A stretch of DNA of 64,000 nt from Pseudomonadota bacterium (GTDB lineage Bacteria > Pseudomonadota > Alphaproteobacteria > Sphingomonadales > Govanellaceae): assembly GCA_003577275.1 (NCBI GenBank), contig QEVO01000005.1, positions 1-64,000 on the forward strand, written 5' to 3'. Position numbers and translations under genes: made by a program. The first letter of the stretch is position 1, and each line of letters begins with the position of its first letter. The notes under the pieces are model-generated. The model was not told the DNA's origin and did no database searches. It was given only the letters and a program-made list of their open reading frames with translations. This document shows, piece after piece, positions 31,983 through 41,010 of this stretch.

Positions 31983-34031
31983 CTACATCAACAACTGAAA
32001 CAAGGAGCTGGTGGCGAATACCCCCATCACCGTGCAGGCGAGATAAAAGGCATACCGATAGCCTGCCAAACGCGCCCGAGCATCATCGGGACCGATCGGC
32101 TGTTCAAGCCGGCGACGCTCGCGGTCGATGAGCTGGATTTGACGTCGGACATTTTCAAAATCACGCTCGTCATGTTTCTTGATCGCCGTGAAATTGATGG
32201 TATTGGCGATGGCGAAAATATTGCCTTCCTCGATATAGCGCGTGATGAGTTGAGTGAGCTGGCGGCGTCTGGTCTTGCTGTGCAACGGCTCTACCAACTT
32301 CTTTAGCGCCGGCAGAATACCTTTCGCCAGATTCTTCAGTCCATGAGGATAATATCTTTCCTGCAATGATCCCAGGATGCGCACCATTTCAATGGTGTAA
32401 GCCTCGCTTTGCCCGGTCGCCGCGGCAAGACGGCCCAAGAGCGTTTCAAACGAACTTGACTGCCGGCAAAGGTAAGCCGCAACATGGGCATCGATGATCG
32501 TCATTGCCGGCTCGCCGCGTCCCGCCGCGCCATCCAGCGCCGCCGCCAACTTGCTCAAGCTGTCAACATAGTGCGTCTCCACTTTCGGGCTGACGCATGG
32601 CAGCGATTTATTCAGCTCGTAAAGGCAGCGTTCCAATCCGAAGCCCATGACCGGGTTGTTGGCCATGGCCGACAAGCCGACGAATTTCGTCGCACTGGCG
32701 CGCAAGGAGGGGCTGCGCCCGCCGAGAATCTCGAGAAGCGTATCAAGGCGACCGCGGCTGATAATATCGCGCACCAGGGACTGCGCTTCTCTGTCGTTGT
32801 CGGCAAACGCAACGGTCAACAACGGAACAAAACCGTCGGGCATGAACCGCAAAGGCCCAAAAACGATCGGTCCTTCGGGAAAAAATACCGCCATCAGCCG
32901 CGCCAGCGCCATTGCTTCTTCACCGGAATCATCGGCATGTCCAGCCTTGAATTGCCGCGAGTCCAGCGCGCGCTTGAGCCACTCCTCGCTCAAGCCCTCG
33001 GCCAGACCGCCATTCACCCAATGGCGGAAACGTTCCGACTGCGAGAACTCGATGGCCTCCTGCGGCGCATTGGCGAACGCCAACGCCAGCAACCGTCGAT
33101 CCTTGAAGTTGCGGCCTTGAAACGATACCGGGCGATTGAGCGCCCAGCCGAGATCGCTCATCGTGCTTTTGCGTACCGTCAAGCCTTCCGCCCAGTTGAT
33201 GACATCATCGGCCGTCCAGCGTTTTTCCGCGTTGTCGTCAAGAAGGCCGCGCAAGAGCTCGTTGATCGGTCCGGTGCCATCGTGCGCGCCGCCGAAAGCC
33301 ACAAACGATCCCATCTGGATACGCTGTTCAAGAAAACCGACGCCGCCGTCTTGCGTCACGTCGCGGCCGAGATAAAGCGACATGATGAGCGTACCCAAGG
33401 CGAACATGTCGCAGGCGGGATCGCCTACGCCGCGCCCCGATGGCAGCGCCAGCGCCCGCTCGATCGGCTCTTGCGCCGATGACAAATGAAATCCGGGCGG
33501 CGCCGAGAAACATTCGCCGATCGCCAGTTCGCTGCGCTCGCGATCGCGGTAATAAAGATCCTGAAGCGTCAGGCTGCGGTGGGTGATATCAAGATCATGA
33601 AGATCCGACAGCGTGCGCGCCAACTGCGGCACGATCTCCTGGCGCAGCGTGCGTTCGCTGAAGGCGGGGAATTGGCCGCCTTCGATCAGCCGGCCGCCGG
33701 CGGGAAATTCCACGATGGTGCACAACCGCTGACCCTGTCCGTCGCCGGTCGAGGCGGCAACGATGCCTTCGCCGCGCGGGCACAGCACCCCTTTGACCAC
33801 CCGGCTTTTCAGTCTGGAGACCACCATATCTCGGCGCGGCGCGTCTAGCCGCTGGATGAGGCCGTAGACCTTCTGCCGCGGGTCGACGACATCGCGCGCC
33901 GCAAAGGCATAACCGCCGGCGGTATCAAGCTCAGGCAGAGGCGCCATCAGGTCCACCGCAAAGCGGTCGGCGACGATGACTTCGTTGGCTGTCGGCGCGG
34001 TTTCGCTCACCATCCCCCTCATCCGCTGCAA
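31983..34031 (-). CDS. protein kinase-like protein, probably a pseudokinase, with C-terminal membrane anchor
   Basis: 682-aa protein (676 if Met7 is used). Residues about 20-290 follow a eukaryotic-type kinase layout, but catalytic motifs are lost. The HRD site reads HRS (151-153, HRSLTLQDLYY), the DFG region reads GEC (172-174), and no glycine-rich loop or clear VAIK lysine is visible. The alpha-F segment DPACDMFALGTLIMSLYLGR (204-223) is well kept. Residues 300-640 are helical and uncharacterised, and the last 25 residues form one transmembrane helix, so the protein would be tail-anchored facing the cytoplasm. Followed by a membrane-protein gene. No known function. Confidence 0.75.
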   Translation of the reverse strand: MQRMRGMVSETAPTANEVIVADRFAVDLMAPLPELDTAGGYAFAARDVVDPRQKVYGLIQRLDAPRRDMVVSRLKSRVVKGVLCPRGEGIVAASTGDGQGQRLCTIVEFPAGGRLIEGGQFPAFSERTLRQEIVPQLARTLSDLHDLDITHRSLTLQDLYYRDRERSELAIGECFSAPPGFHLSSAQEPIERALALPSGRGVGDPACDMFALGTLIMSLYLGRDVTQDGGVGFLEQRIQMGSFVAFGGAHDGTGPINELLRGLLDDNAEKRWTADDVINWAEGLTVRKSTMSDLGWALNRPVSFQGRNFKDRRLLALAFANAPQEAIEFSQSERFRHWVNGGLAEGLSEEWLKRALDSRQFKAGHADDSGEEAMALARLMAVFFPEGPIVFGPLRFMPDGFVPLLTVAFADNDREAQSLVRDIISRGRLDTLLEILGGRSPSLRASATKFVGLSAMANNPVMGFGLERCLYELNKSLPCVSPKVETHYVDSLSKLAAALDGAAGRGEPAMTIIDAHVAAYLCRQSSSFETLLGRLAAATGQSEAYTIEMVRILGSLQERYYPHGLKNLAKGILPALKKLVEPLHSKTRRRQLTQLITRYIEEGNIFAIANTINFTAIKKHDERDFENVRRQIQLIDRERRRLEQPIGPDDARARLAGYRYAFYLACTVMGVFATSSLFQLLM

Positions 34032-34107
34032 TTCGCCGCCTACCCATAGGGTAGGCGCGCCCCGTGGTATCAGAACACGGTTGCCTTAAAGGGGGGTTAA
34101 AAAGCCC

Positions 34108-35400
34108 TCACGCGGCGAAAGGATCGCGTACCAGGATGGTGTCGTCCCGTTCCGGACTGGTGGACAAGAGGGTCACCGGAGTTTCGATCAATTCCTCGAT
34201 GCGGCGGATATACTTGATGGCCGTAGCCGGCAGATCGGCCCAGGAGCGCGCCCCGCGGGTGCTTTCCTGCCAGCCCTCGAAGGTCTCATAGATTGGCTCG
34301 ACCCGGGCCTGGTCGTTAACCCCGGCCGGGAAGTGGTCAAGCGTCGCCCCGTCCAGCCGGTAGCCGACGCAGACCTTCAACTCGCGAAAGCCGTCCAGCA
34401 CGTCGAGCTTGGTTAACGCGATGCCGTCGATGCCGCCGATCTTCATCGCCTGGCGCACCATCACGGCGTCGAACCAGCCGCAGCGCCGGGAGCGGCCGGT
34501 CACGGTGCCGAACTCATGGCCCCGCTCGCCCAGGGTCTTACCGATCTCGTTGACCAGCTCGGTGGGAAACGGCCCACTACCGACCCGGGTGGTGTAGGCC
34601 TTGGTAATGCCCAGGACGTAGTTCAGGGAATTGGGGCCAAGGCCGGACCCGCCCGCGGCTTGCGAAGAGACGGTATTGGACGAGGTGACGTATGGGTAGG
34701 TGCCGTGATCAACGTCGAGCATGATGCCCTGCGCGCCCTCAAAAAGGATGCGTTTGCCGGCGCGGCGCGCCTCATCCAGGATCTGCCAGGAAGCGCACAC
34801 GAAGGGCAGAATTTTGGGCGCCACGGCAAGGATGTCGGCAATCAGCGCAGCGCGGTCGATGAGCGGCTTGCCAAGCCCGGCGCGCAGCGGGTTGTGGTGG
34901 GCCAGCAGGCCATCGACCCGGGAGGCCACTTGATCCCGATCCGCCAAATCGGCGACCCGGAGCGCGCGGCGCGCCACCTTGTCCTCATAAGCCGGGCCGA
35001 TGCCGCGTCGGGTGGTGCCGATCTGGCCGGCGCCCGAGGCGTCCTCGCGGAAGGCATCCAATTCGCGATGAAACGGCAGAATAAGAGCACAGTTTTCCGC
35101 AATCTTCAGGTTCGCCGGGGTTACCGCCACCCCTTGCCCGGTCAGGCGCTCGACCTCGCTCAATAGCGCCCAGGGATCGACCACCACGCCGTTGCCGATG
35201 ACCGACAGTTTGCCCTTGCGGACAATGCCCGAGGGCAGCAGGCTCAGCTTATAGGTCACCTTGTCGATGACCAGGGTATGGCCGGCATTGTGCCCGCCCT
35301 GAAAGCGCACCACCACATCGGCCCGCTCGGACAGCCAGTCGACGATCTTGCCCTTGCCTTCATCGCCCCACTGGGCGCCAACCACCACGACGTTCGCCAC
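34108..35400 (-). CDS. purA: adenylosuccinate synthetase
   Basis: 430-aa GTP-dependent enzyme joining IMP and aspartate in AMP synthesis. GDEGKGK at 12-18 is the GTP-binding loop, NAGHT near 38-42 contributes the catalytic His, and [10 protein letters not shown] and [11 protein letters not shown] lie in the C-terminal half. Full length. It starts 27 bases after hisZ on the same strand, linking purine and histidine synthesis genes, which share the AICAR intermediate. Confidence 0.98.
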   Translation of the reverse strand: MANVVVVGAQWGDEGKGKIVDWLSERADVVVRFQGGHNAGHTLVIDKVTYKLSLLPSGIVRKGKLSVIGNGVVVDPWALLSEVERLTGQGVAVTPANLKIAENCALILPFHRELDAFREDASGAGQIGTTRRGIGPAYEDKVARRALRVADLADRDQVASRVDGLLAHHNPLRAGLGKPLIDRAALIADILAVAPKILPFVCASWQILDEARRAGKRILFEGAQGIMLDVDHGTYPYVTSSNTVSSQAAGGSGLGPNSLNYVLGITKAYTTRVGSGPFPTELVNEIGKTLGERGHEFGTVTGRSRRCGWFDAVMVRQAMKIGGIDGIALTKLDVLDGFRELKVCVGYRLDGATLDHFPAGVNDQARVEPIYETFEGWQESTRGARSWADLPATAIKYIRRIEELIETPVTLLSTSPERDDTILVRDPFAA

Positions 35401-35427
35401 GTTGTTTCGTCTCTCTTTCCGTTTCGT

Positions 35428-36582
35428 TTAAGCGATGGCCTGAACGCCGCCATGCGCAAGAATATGGGTGCAGCCCAATGCCGCCGCCTGATGGCGGACA
35501 TCAGCCTCCTTCGCCAGCCCGCGCACGGTGCGCCAGCCCTCCCCTTGCAGCCGTCGCGCCTCGGCCAGCGAGACGCCGAACGGCACGTAGAGCTTCTGCG
35601 ACGGGATCGCCGCCGGCGCGGCTCTGATAACGCTATCGAGGTAGACCGTAAAGCCCGTGGCGCTTTCCCGGCCGCGGCCTTCAGCGGCGGTGATCTCATA
35701 CCGTCCGCCGCGGCCGATCTCGCCCCGCGCGCCAATGGCGAACAGCGTGAAGGAAATGCCGGTCTTGTACTCGAAGCCCTCGAACTCGCCGGGATCGACG
35801 GTAACAGCCAGGTCGGGCGCGGCCTCCTTCAGGCGCGCCACCAGGGTTTTGACGCCGGCGATCAGCGGCTGCACGGCGTCCGGCAAAGCCAGCCGATCCA
35901 AGGCGGCCAGCGCGTCGTCGGCCGGGCCGGCGGCCGCCAGGAGGCCGCGAAACACCGCGCCGGCTTCGCCCTTCAAAGCGGCCAGTTCGCCGGCGTCCTT
36001 ATCGTTCAAGGCCGCCTGCAACGCCTTGGTCGCCGCCTTCGACAGCTCGAAGTGCGCCGCCAGCGTCGGCGCCAAGGTCGGCACCGTTAGATCGACGGAG
36101 AGATTTTTCAGACCGATAGTCGAGAGCGCGTCAGCGGCGATCAGGAGGATCTCCAGGTCGGCCTCCAGGGACGGCTCGCCGATCAGCTCGATTCCGGCCT
36201 GGCCGAACTGCCGTTCCGGCCGCAATTGGCCGCCGCGCACCCGGAGCACGTCACCGGCGTAAGCCAAGCGCAAGGGGCGCGCCTCGGCGGCCAGCCGCGT
36301 GGCGGCGATGCGCGCCACCTGAATGGTCATGTCGGTGCGCAAACCCATCATGCGATGGGTCACCGGGTCCATGACCCGGAACATGGCGCGGGCCTGGGTT
36401 TTGCCGGAGCCGGCCAAGAGGCTGTCCTCGAACTCCGCCAGCGGCGGCGACACCCGGTCATAGCCGAAGGCGGCGAAGCAGTCGAGGAGACGGGCGACGA
36501 GGGCTGCCTGACGTTCGGCGTCGGGCGGGAGATCATCGTGAAATCCCTCCGGCAGCAATGCTCTTTCCGAGTAGTCGGCCAT
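35428..36582 (-). CDS. hisZ: ATP phosphoribosyltransferase regulatory subunit HisZ
   Basis: 384-aa paralogue of histidyl-tRNA synthetase catalytic core that, with short HisG, forms the first enzyme of histidine synthesis. The class II core is visible (MMGLRTDMTIQVARIAATRL, RLAYAGDVLRVRGGQLRPERQFGQAGIELIG), but the C-terminal anticodon-binding domain of HisRS is missing, which separates the two. Ends with a short segment LAKEADVRHQAAALGCTHILAHGG. HisG is not in the window. Upstream of purA in a two-gene run. Confidence 0.93.
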   Translation of the reverse strand: MADYSERALLPEGFHDDLPPDAERQAALVARLLDCFAAFGYDRVSPPLAEFEDSLLAGSGKTQARAMFRVMDPVTHRMMGLRTDMTIQVARIAATRLAAEARPLRLAYAGDVLRVRGGQLRPERQFGQAGIELIGEPSLEADLEILLIAADALSTIGLKNLSVDLTVPTLAPTLAAHFELSKAATKALQAALNDKDAGELAALKGEAGAVFRGLLAAAGPADDALAALDRLALPDAVQPLIAGVKTLVARLKEAAPDLAVTVDPGEFEGFEYKTGISFTLFAIGARGEIGRGGRYEITAAEGRGRESATGFTVYLDSVIRAAPAAIPSQKLYVPFGVSLAEARRLQGEGWRTVRGLAKEADVRHQAAALGCTHILAHGGVQAIA

Positions 36583-36660
36583 GATAATTGATCGGCATGC
36601 CCTGGTTTAAATCGCTCGCCACAATATCGGCATTCCCTGCCCTCGTCGAGCGCGGAAATA

Positions 36661-36720
36661 CCCCTCACCCCGGCGCTTCGCGCCTTCCCTCTCCCGGCGG
36701 GAGAGGGTTAGGGTGAGGGG
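36661..36720. repeat. 60-bp palindromic repeat, copy 1
   Basis: Outer arms CCCCTCACCC/GGGTGAGGGG enclose two smaller hairpins, GGCGC/GCGCC and CCCTCTCCC/GGGAGAGGG. A diverged copy in the same orientation lies at 38330-38389, so the pair flank serA. It resembles REP-like intergenic repeats common in proteobacteria. Confidence 0.8.
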
Positions 36721-36727
36721 CAACCTC

Positions 36728-38305
36728 CTAGAACTGCAGGAGCTTGACCTGGCGGACCATTTTCAGCGCCCGGATCTCCTCCAGCACCGCCGCCGGCACC
36801 GGCTGATCGACGGCAATCAGCGCGATGGCTTCCTTGCCGGCCGCCGTGCGGCCGAGGTTGAAGGTGGCGATGTTGATCTTGGCGTCGCCAAGGATGGAGC
36901 CGAACTTGCCGATAAAGCCCGGCAAGTCCTCGTTGACGATGTAGATCATGTTGGGCGTCACCTGGGCCTCGATGTTGATGCCCTTGACCTGGACGATGCG
37001 CGGGCCGCCGTCGGCAAACAGCGTGCCGGCGACATCGCGGGTCTGCTTTTCGGTGGTCACCACCAGACGAATGAGGGTGTGATAGTTGCCCTCGCGGTCG
37101 TGCTTGACCTCGGTCACCTCGATGTCGCGCTCCTTGGCGATGGTCAGCGCATTGACCATGTTGACCGAATCCATCAGCGGCCGCAACAGCCCTTCCACCA
37201 CCACGGCGGTCAAGGGCCGGGTGTTCAAGGCGGTGACGTCGCCCTCATACTCGATGGTCACTTTCTTGATGGCGGTTTCGGTGAGCTGCCCGGCGAAGCT
37301 GCCCAATTGCGAAGCGAGCTTCATGTAGGGCCGCAGCCGCGGCGCATCCTCGGCGCTGACCGAGGCCATGTTCAAGGCGTTGGTCACCGCGCCGTCCAAA
37401 AGATAATCCGCCATCTGCTCGGCGACCTGCACCGCGACATTGACTTGCGCTTCATTGGTGGAAGCGCCCAGATGCGGCGTGAAAATGGCTTTATCGATGG
37501 CGAAAAGTTCGTTTTCCTTGGCCGGTTCCACTTCGAACACGTCCAAGGCGGCGCCCGCCACCTTGCCGGAATCGAGTGCGGCTTTTAAGTCTTTCTCGAC
37601 AATAAGGCCGCCGCGGGCGCAGTTGATGATGCGCACGCCGTCCTTCATTTTCTCGAATGCCGCCGCATCGATGATGTTGCGCGTGGCGGGCGTCAAGGGC
37701 GTGTGCAAGGTGATGAAATCGGCGCGGCGCAGGAGATCATCCAGCTCCACTTTCTCAACGCCAAGATCAACCGCGCGTTCCGGCGACAGATAGGGATCGA
37801 AAGCGATCACTTTCATCTTCAACCCCAGCGCCCGTTCGGCGACGATGGCGCCGATGTTGCCGCAGCCGATAATGCCGAGGGTTTTCGAGGTCAGCTCGAC
37901 GCCCATGAACTTGTTCTTTTCCCACTTGCCGGCGCGGGTGGAGCGGTCGGCCTGGGGAATCTGTCGGGCCAGCGCGAACATCATGGCGATGGCATGCTCG
38001 GCGGTGGTGATGGAGTTGCCAAACGGCGTGTTCATGACGACGATGCCGGCGCTGGTGGCGGCGGGTACATCAACGTTATCGACGCCGATGCCGGCGCGAC
38101 CGATCACCTTGAGGTTTTTCGCCGCCGCGATGACCTCCTTGGTCACCTTGGTGGCGGAGCGGATGGCAAGGCCGTCATATTGATCGATGCGGGCGATCAA
38201 TTCGTCCTTGCTAAGCCCGACGATCTGGTCGGCAACGATGCCGCGGGCCTCAAAAATCGCCTTGGCGAGCGGGCTTAAGTCATCGGAGATCAAAATCTTG
38301 ACCAT
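36728..38305 (-). CDS. serA: D-3-phosphoglycerate dehydrogenase
   Basis: 525-aa long-form PGDH, first enzyme of serine synthesis. The NAD-binding motif GCGNIG is at 147-152, the active-site region FTPHLGAST near 278-286 supplies the catalytic His, and NCARGG near 232-237 the substrate Arg. An intervening ASB domain (about 320-450) and a C-terminal ACT domain (about 452-525) follow, the latter usually giving serine sensitivity. Downstream of serC with a 92-base gap containing a palindromic repeat; the pair carry out consecutive steps. Confidence 0.97.
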   Translation of the reverse strand: MVKILISDDLSPLAKAIFEARGIVADQIVGLSKDELIARIDQYDGLAIRSATKVTKEVIAAAKNLKVIGRAGIGVDNVDVPAATSAGIVVMNTPFGNSITTAEHAIAMMFALARQIPQADRSTRAGKWEKNKFMGVELTSKTLGIIGCGNIGAIVAERALGLKMKVIAFDPYLSPERAVDLGVEKVELDDLLRRADFITLHTPLTPATRNIIDAAAFEKMKDGVRIINCARGGLIVEKDLKAALDSGKVAGAALDVFEVEPAKENELFAIDKAIFTPHLGASTNEAQVNVAVQVAEQMADYLLDGAVTNALNMASVSAEDAPRLRPYMKLASQLGSFAGQLTETAIKKVTIEYEGDVTALNTRPLTAVVVEGLLRPLMDSVNMVNALTIAKERDIEVTEVKHDREGNYHTLIRLVVTTEKQTRDVAGTLFADGGPRIVQVKGINIEAQVTPNMIYIVNEDLPGFIGKFGSILGDAKINIATFNLGRTAAGKEAIALIAVDQPVPAAVLEEIRALKMVRQVKLLQF

Positions 38306-38329
38306 GGGAGAATCCTTTTGTGTTTAAGG

Positions 38330-38389
38330 CCCCTCACCCTCCGCTGCGCGGATCCTCCTCTCCCGTGGGGAGAGGGTTGGGGTGAGGGG
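38330..38389. repeat. 60-bp palindromic repeat, copy 2
   Basis: Same architecture, length and orientation as 36661-36720: CCCCTCACCC, a small inner hairpin, CCTCTCCC/GGGAGAGG, then GGGTGAGGGG. It lies between serC and serA and could act as an mRNA hairpin between them. Confidence 0.8.
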
Positions 38390-38397
38390 AAAATCCT

Positions 38398-39546
38398 TTA
38401 CAGCTTCAATTCCGCAAACGCCCAATCAAGCCAGGGCGTCAGCGCTTTGATGTCTGATTTTTCCACCGTGGCGCCGGTCCAGATGCGCAGTCCCGGCGGC
38501 GCGTCGCGATAATTGCCGATGTCGAAGGCGATACCTTCGGCTTCCAGGAGCGAGGCGATTTTCTTCGCCGCTTTGGCCTGCGCCTCGGCATCCAGCGCGG
38601 TGAATTTCTTGTCAACGATCTTCAAGCACACCGAGGTGCAGGAGCGCGTCGCCGGATCAACCGCCAGGAAGTCGACCCACGGGGTTTTTTCAACCCATTC
38701 TGCCAGCGTCCGGAAGTTACCTTCCGAACGGGCAATGAGCGCCTTCAGTCCACCGACTTTTTCCGCCCATTTCAGCGCGTCGATGTAATCCTCGACGCAC
38801 AGCATGGAGGGAGTGTTGATGGTCTCGCCCTCGAAAATGCCAGCGATGAGCTTGCCGCCCTTGGTCATGCGGAAAATCTTCGGCAGCGGCCAGGTTGGCT
38901 TATACGTTTCCAACCGCTCCACCGCGCGCGGGCTTAAAATCAGCATGCCGTGCGCCGCTTCGCCGCCCAATACCTTCTGCCAGGAAAAGGTGACCACATC
39001 GAGCTTCGGCCACGGCAGATCCATGGCGAACGCCGCCGAGGTGGCGTCGCAAATGGTCAGCCCGCCGCGCTTATCGGAAATCCAATCGCCGTTGGGCACC
39101 CGCACGCCGGAGGTGGTGCCGTTCCAGGTAAAGACCACGTCATGGGACATGTCCGCCTGGGTCAAATCCGGCAGCTCGCCGTAGCCGGCCTTGAGGATGC
39201 GCACGTCATTGAGCTTTAATTGCTTGGTGACATCGGTGACCCAACCTTCGCCGAAGCTTTCCCAAGCCAATAAATCGACGCCGCGCGCGCCGAGCATGGT
39301 CCACAGCGCCATTTCCATCGCGCCGGTGTCGGAAGCGGGCACGATGCCGATCTTATAATCGGCGGGCACGCCGAGCACGGCGCGGGTGCGGTCGATAGCC
39401 TCTTTGAGGCGCTCTTTACCCGGTTTGGAACGGTGCGAGCGGCCGATCAGCGCGTCTTTGAGAACGGAAAAGTCCCATCCGGGACGTTTGGCGCACGGTC
39501 CTGAGGAAAACAAGGCGGACCGCGGCTTGGCGGCAGGTTTGGTCAT
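38398..39546 (-). CDS. serC: phosphoserine aminotransferase
   Basis: 382-aa PLP-dependent class V aminotransferase converting 3-phosphohydroxypyruvate to phosphoserine. [20 protein letters not shown] places the PLP lysine at 191. [16 protein letters not shown] (about 71-86) binds the cofactor phosphate, and the N-terminal [24 protein letters not shown] is typical of the alphaproteobacterial long subfamily. Heads the serC-serA unit. Confidence 0.96.
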   Translation of the reverse strand: MTKPAAKPRSALFSSGPCAKRPGWDFSVLKDALIGRSHRSKPGKERLKEAIDRTRAVLGVPADYKIGIVPASDTGAMEMALWTMLGARGVDLLAWESFGEGWVTDVTKQLKLNDVRILKAGYGELPDLTQADMSHDVVFTWNGTTSGVRVPNGDWISDKRGGLTICDATSAAFAMDLPWPKLDVVTFSWQKVLGGEAAHGMLILSPRAVERLETYKPTWPLPKIFRMTKGGKLIAGIFEGETINTPSMLCVEDYIDALKWAEKVGGLKALIARSEGNFRTLAEWVEKTPWVDFLAVDPATRSCTSVCLKIVDKKFTALDAEAQAKAAKKIASLLEAEGIAFDIGNYRDAPPGLRIWTGATVEKSDIKALTPWLDWAFAELKL

Positions 39547-39908
39547 GTCTATCTCCTATTCTATGACAGAATAGGCTCACCCCGTTGGGAGGATGTGGCC
39601 CGGGCGCGAGGGTATAGATCGGCCCAGGGAAGTCAATGGGAATTTTTTGCAGGTGCGAAAAGAAGGCAAAGTAATATTCCCTCCGTGAACCCATCCGCAA
39701 TACTCGGACCAAGATCGTCATTCCCGCGCAAGCGGGAATCCAGTCGTTTCATAACACCTTATGCTTGCAATGGATTCCCGATCGCGCCGCTAAAGCGGCT
39801 TGTCGGGAATGACGATGTTATTTTGAAACACCACTTTTACGGAGGTCTCTAGCAAGTAAGGGTCGGGGTGAGGTAGAGTCCCGCCCGTCATCCAGTCACG
39901 AGGTTGCC
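39547..39908. other. gene-free stretch upstream of serC and the DUF486 gene
   Basis: About 360 bases containing the serC 5' region and an inverted repeat at 39716-39814. No convincing coding frame. Confidence 0.6.
39716..39814. repeat. 99-bp inverted repeat with CGTCATTCCCG ends
   Basis: Perfect 11-bp terminal arms CGTCATTCCCG/CGGGAATGACG. Inside the left arm is the hairpin TTCCCGC-N4-GCGGGAA, and inside the right part GCCGCTAAAGCGGC. This is the common proteobacterial tcattcccgc-type intergenic repeat, which may be a non-autonomous mobile element. Confidence 0.75.
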
Positions 39909-40271
39909 ATGCCCGCCGCGTTATCGCTGCCCCATATATTACCCATCATATTTTTGGTCTGCTCCAACGTGTTCATGACCTTTGCCTGGTACGGGCATTT
40001 GAAATTCAAGAGCACAGCGCTATGGATCGCCGTTCTCGTCAGTTGGGGCATCGCGTTTTTTGAATACTGGCTCGCCGTGCCGGCCAACCGCATCGGCCAC
40101 GCGGTCTATTCGGCGGCGGAACTGAAGACCATGCAAGAGGTGATCACCCTCTGCGTTTTCGCCGCGTTTTCGGTGCTCTACTTAAAGGAACCGATGACGA
40201 TGAACCACGCCATCGGCTTCACGCTGATTTTCATCGGCGCCTATTTTGTTTTCGGCAAGCCGGTGGGGTGA
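39909..40271 (+). CDS. DUF486 family small membrane protein
   Basis: 120-aa integral membrane protein with four predicted transmembrane segments (about 7-28, 36-54, 70-90 and 97-115). The motifs CSNVFMTFAWYGHLKF and FFEYWLAVPANRIGH, and FTLIFIGAYFVFGK at the end, are characteristic of DUF486. The family resembles half-size drug/metabolite transporter units but has no proven function. Stands alone, next to an AT-rich foreign-looking gene. Confidence 0.9.
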   Translation: MPAALSLPHILPIIFLVCSNVFMTFAWYGHLKFKSTALWIAVLVSWGIAFFEYWLAVPANRIGHAVYSAAELKTMQEVITLCVFAAFSVLYLKEPMTMNHAIGFTLIFIGAYFVFGKPVG

Positions 40272-40274
40272 GAG

Positions 40275-41000
40275 TCAAGATGACGCTTTATCTAAGTCTG
40301 CCCCCCCAAGAGTAAATATTATTGGCATATGATCGCTATGCGCTAACCAGTCTTCCGGCCTACCTATCACGAGGCTGCTATTTTGTTTGCTGAAAAATTT
40401 CTTCGAGGCAAACGCATAATCTATATGATAGGATTTTTTCAGATCACGGTACATAAATAGCGTTGGCTGACTCTCTTGACCATGTGCCTCCCCACAAAGA
40501 TCGTGGTAAATACTATACAAATTAATGTCTCCCAGTTCACGAACCACATCGCTATGGTTCCAGCATCTACTGGGCTTATCCCATATAGGATTGCTATTGA
40601 AATCTCCGCAGATGACCGCTTCGCTTTCTGTCAAAGCGGATTTGTGGTGTTGCAGATAGCTCCATAACTGCCCTATGTACCAGTAGGATTTTGCGTTTTT
40701 GGTCCATACAGCAAGTAGATTGAAGCGTTCGTTAATACGGCAAGGAATAAAATATTTTAGACCGTGGCCCGGCCAGTCTAATCTTTCTGCCTTTACATTA
40801 TCTTTGCAAAATATCCCCAACCCTTTGTGTTTATTCTCCCCAATCCAAATATAATTTTTGGCCCATGCCTTATATGAGCTACTGCTCGATTGGTTTGGGT
40901 CTTCACACTCTTGTATAATGAGAACATCCGGGTTTTCAGGATCTAGTAATTCAAATTTCTTTCTAAATGCACCATTACAATTCCATGAAATTATCTTCAT
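40275..41000 (-). CDS. endonuclease/exonuclease/phosphatase family protein, probably acquired
   Basis: 241-aa member of the EEP superfamily (DNase I/exonuclease III fold). MKIISWNCNGAFRKK at the start supplies the first metal-site Asn, IIQECED (about 28-34) the metal Glu, CGDFNSNP (about 146-153) the Asp/Asn pair, IDYAF the later Asp and LAHSDHMPI the catalytic His. All catalytic residues seem present. The gene is visibly AT-rich and uses codons unlike its GC-rich neighbours, indicating transfer. Only 10 bases separate it from the ATPase gene upstream on the same strand. Substrate unknown. Confidence 0.85.
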   Translation of the reverse strand: MKIISWNCNGAFRKKFELLDPENPDVLIIQECEDPNQSSSSSYKAWAKNYIWIGENKHKGLGIFCKDNVKAERLDWPGHGLKYFIPCRINERFNLLAVWTKNAKSYWYIGQLWSYLQHHKSALTESEAVICGDFNSNPIWDKPSRCWNHSDVVRELGDINLYSIYHDLCGEAHGQESQPTLFMYRDLKKSYHIDYAFASKKFFSKQNSSLVIGRPEDWLAHSDHMPIIFTLGGADLDKASS

Positions 41001-41010
41001 AATAATTTCC

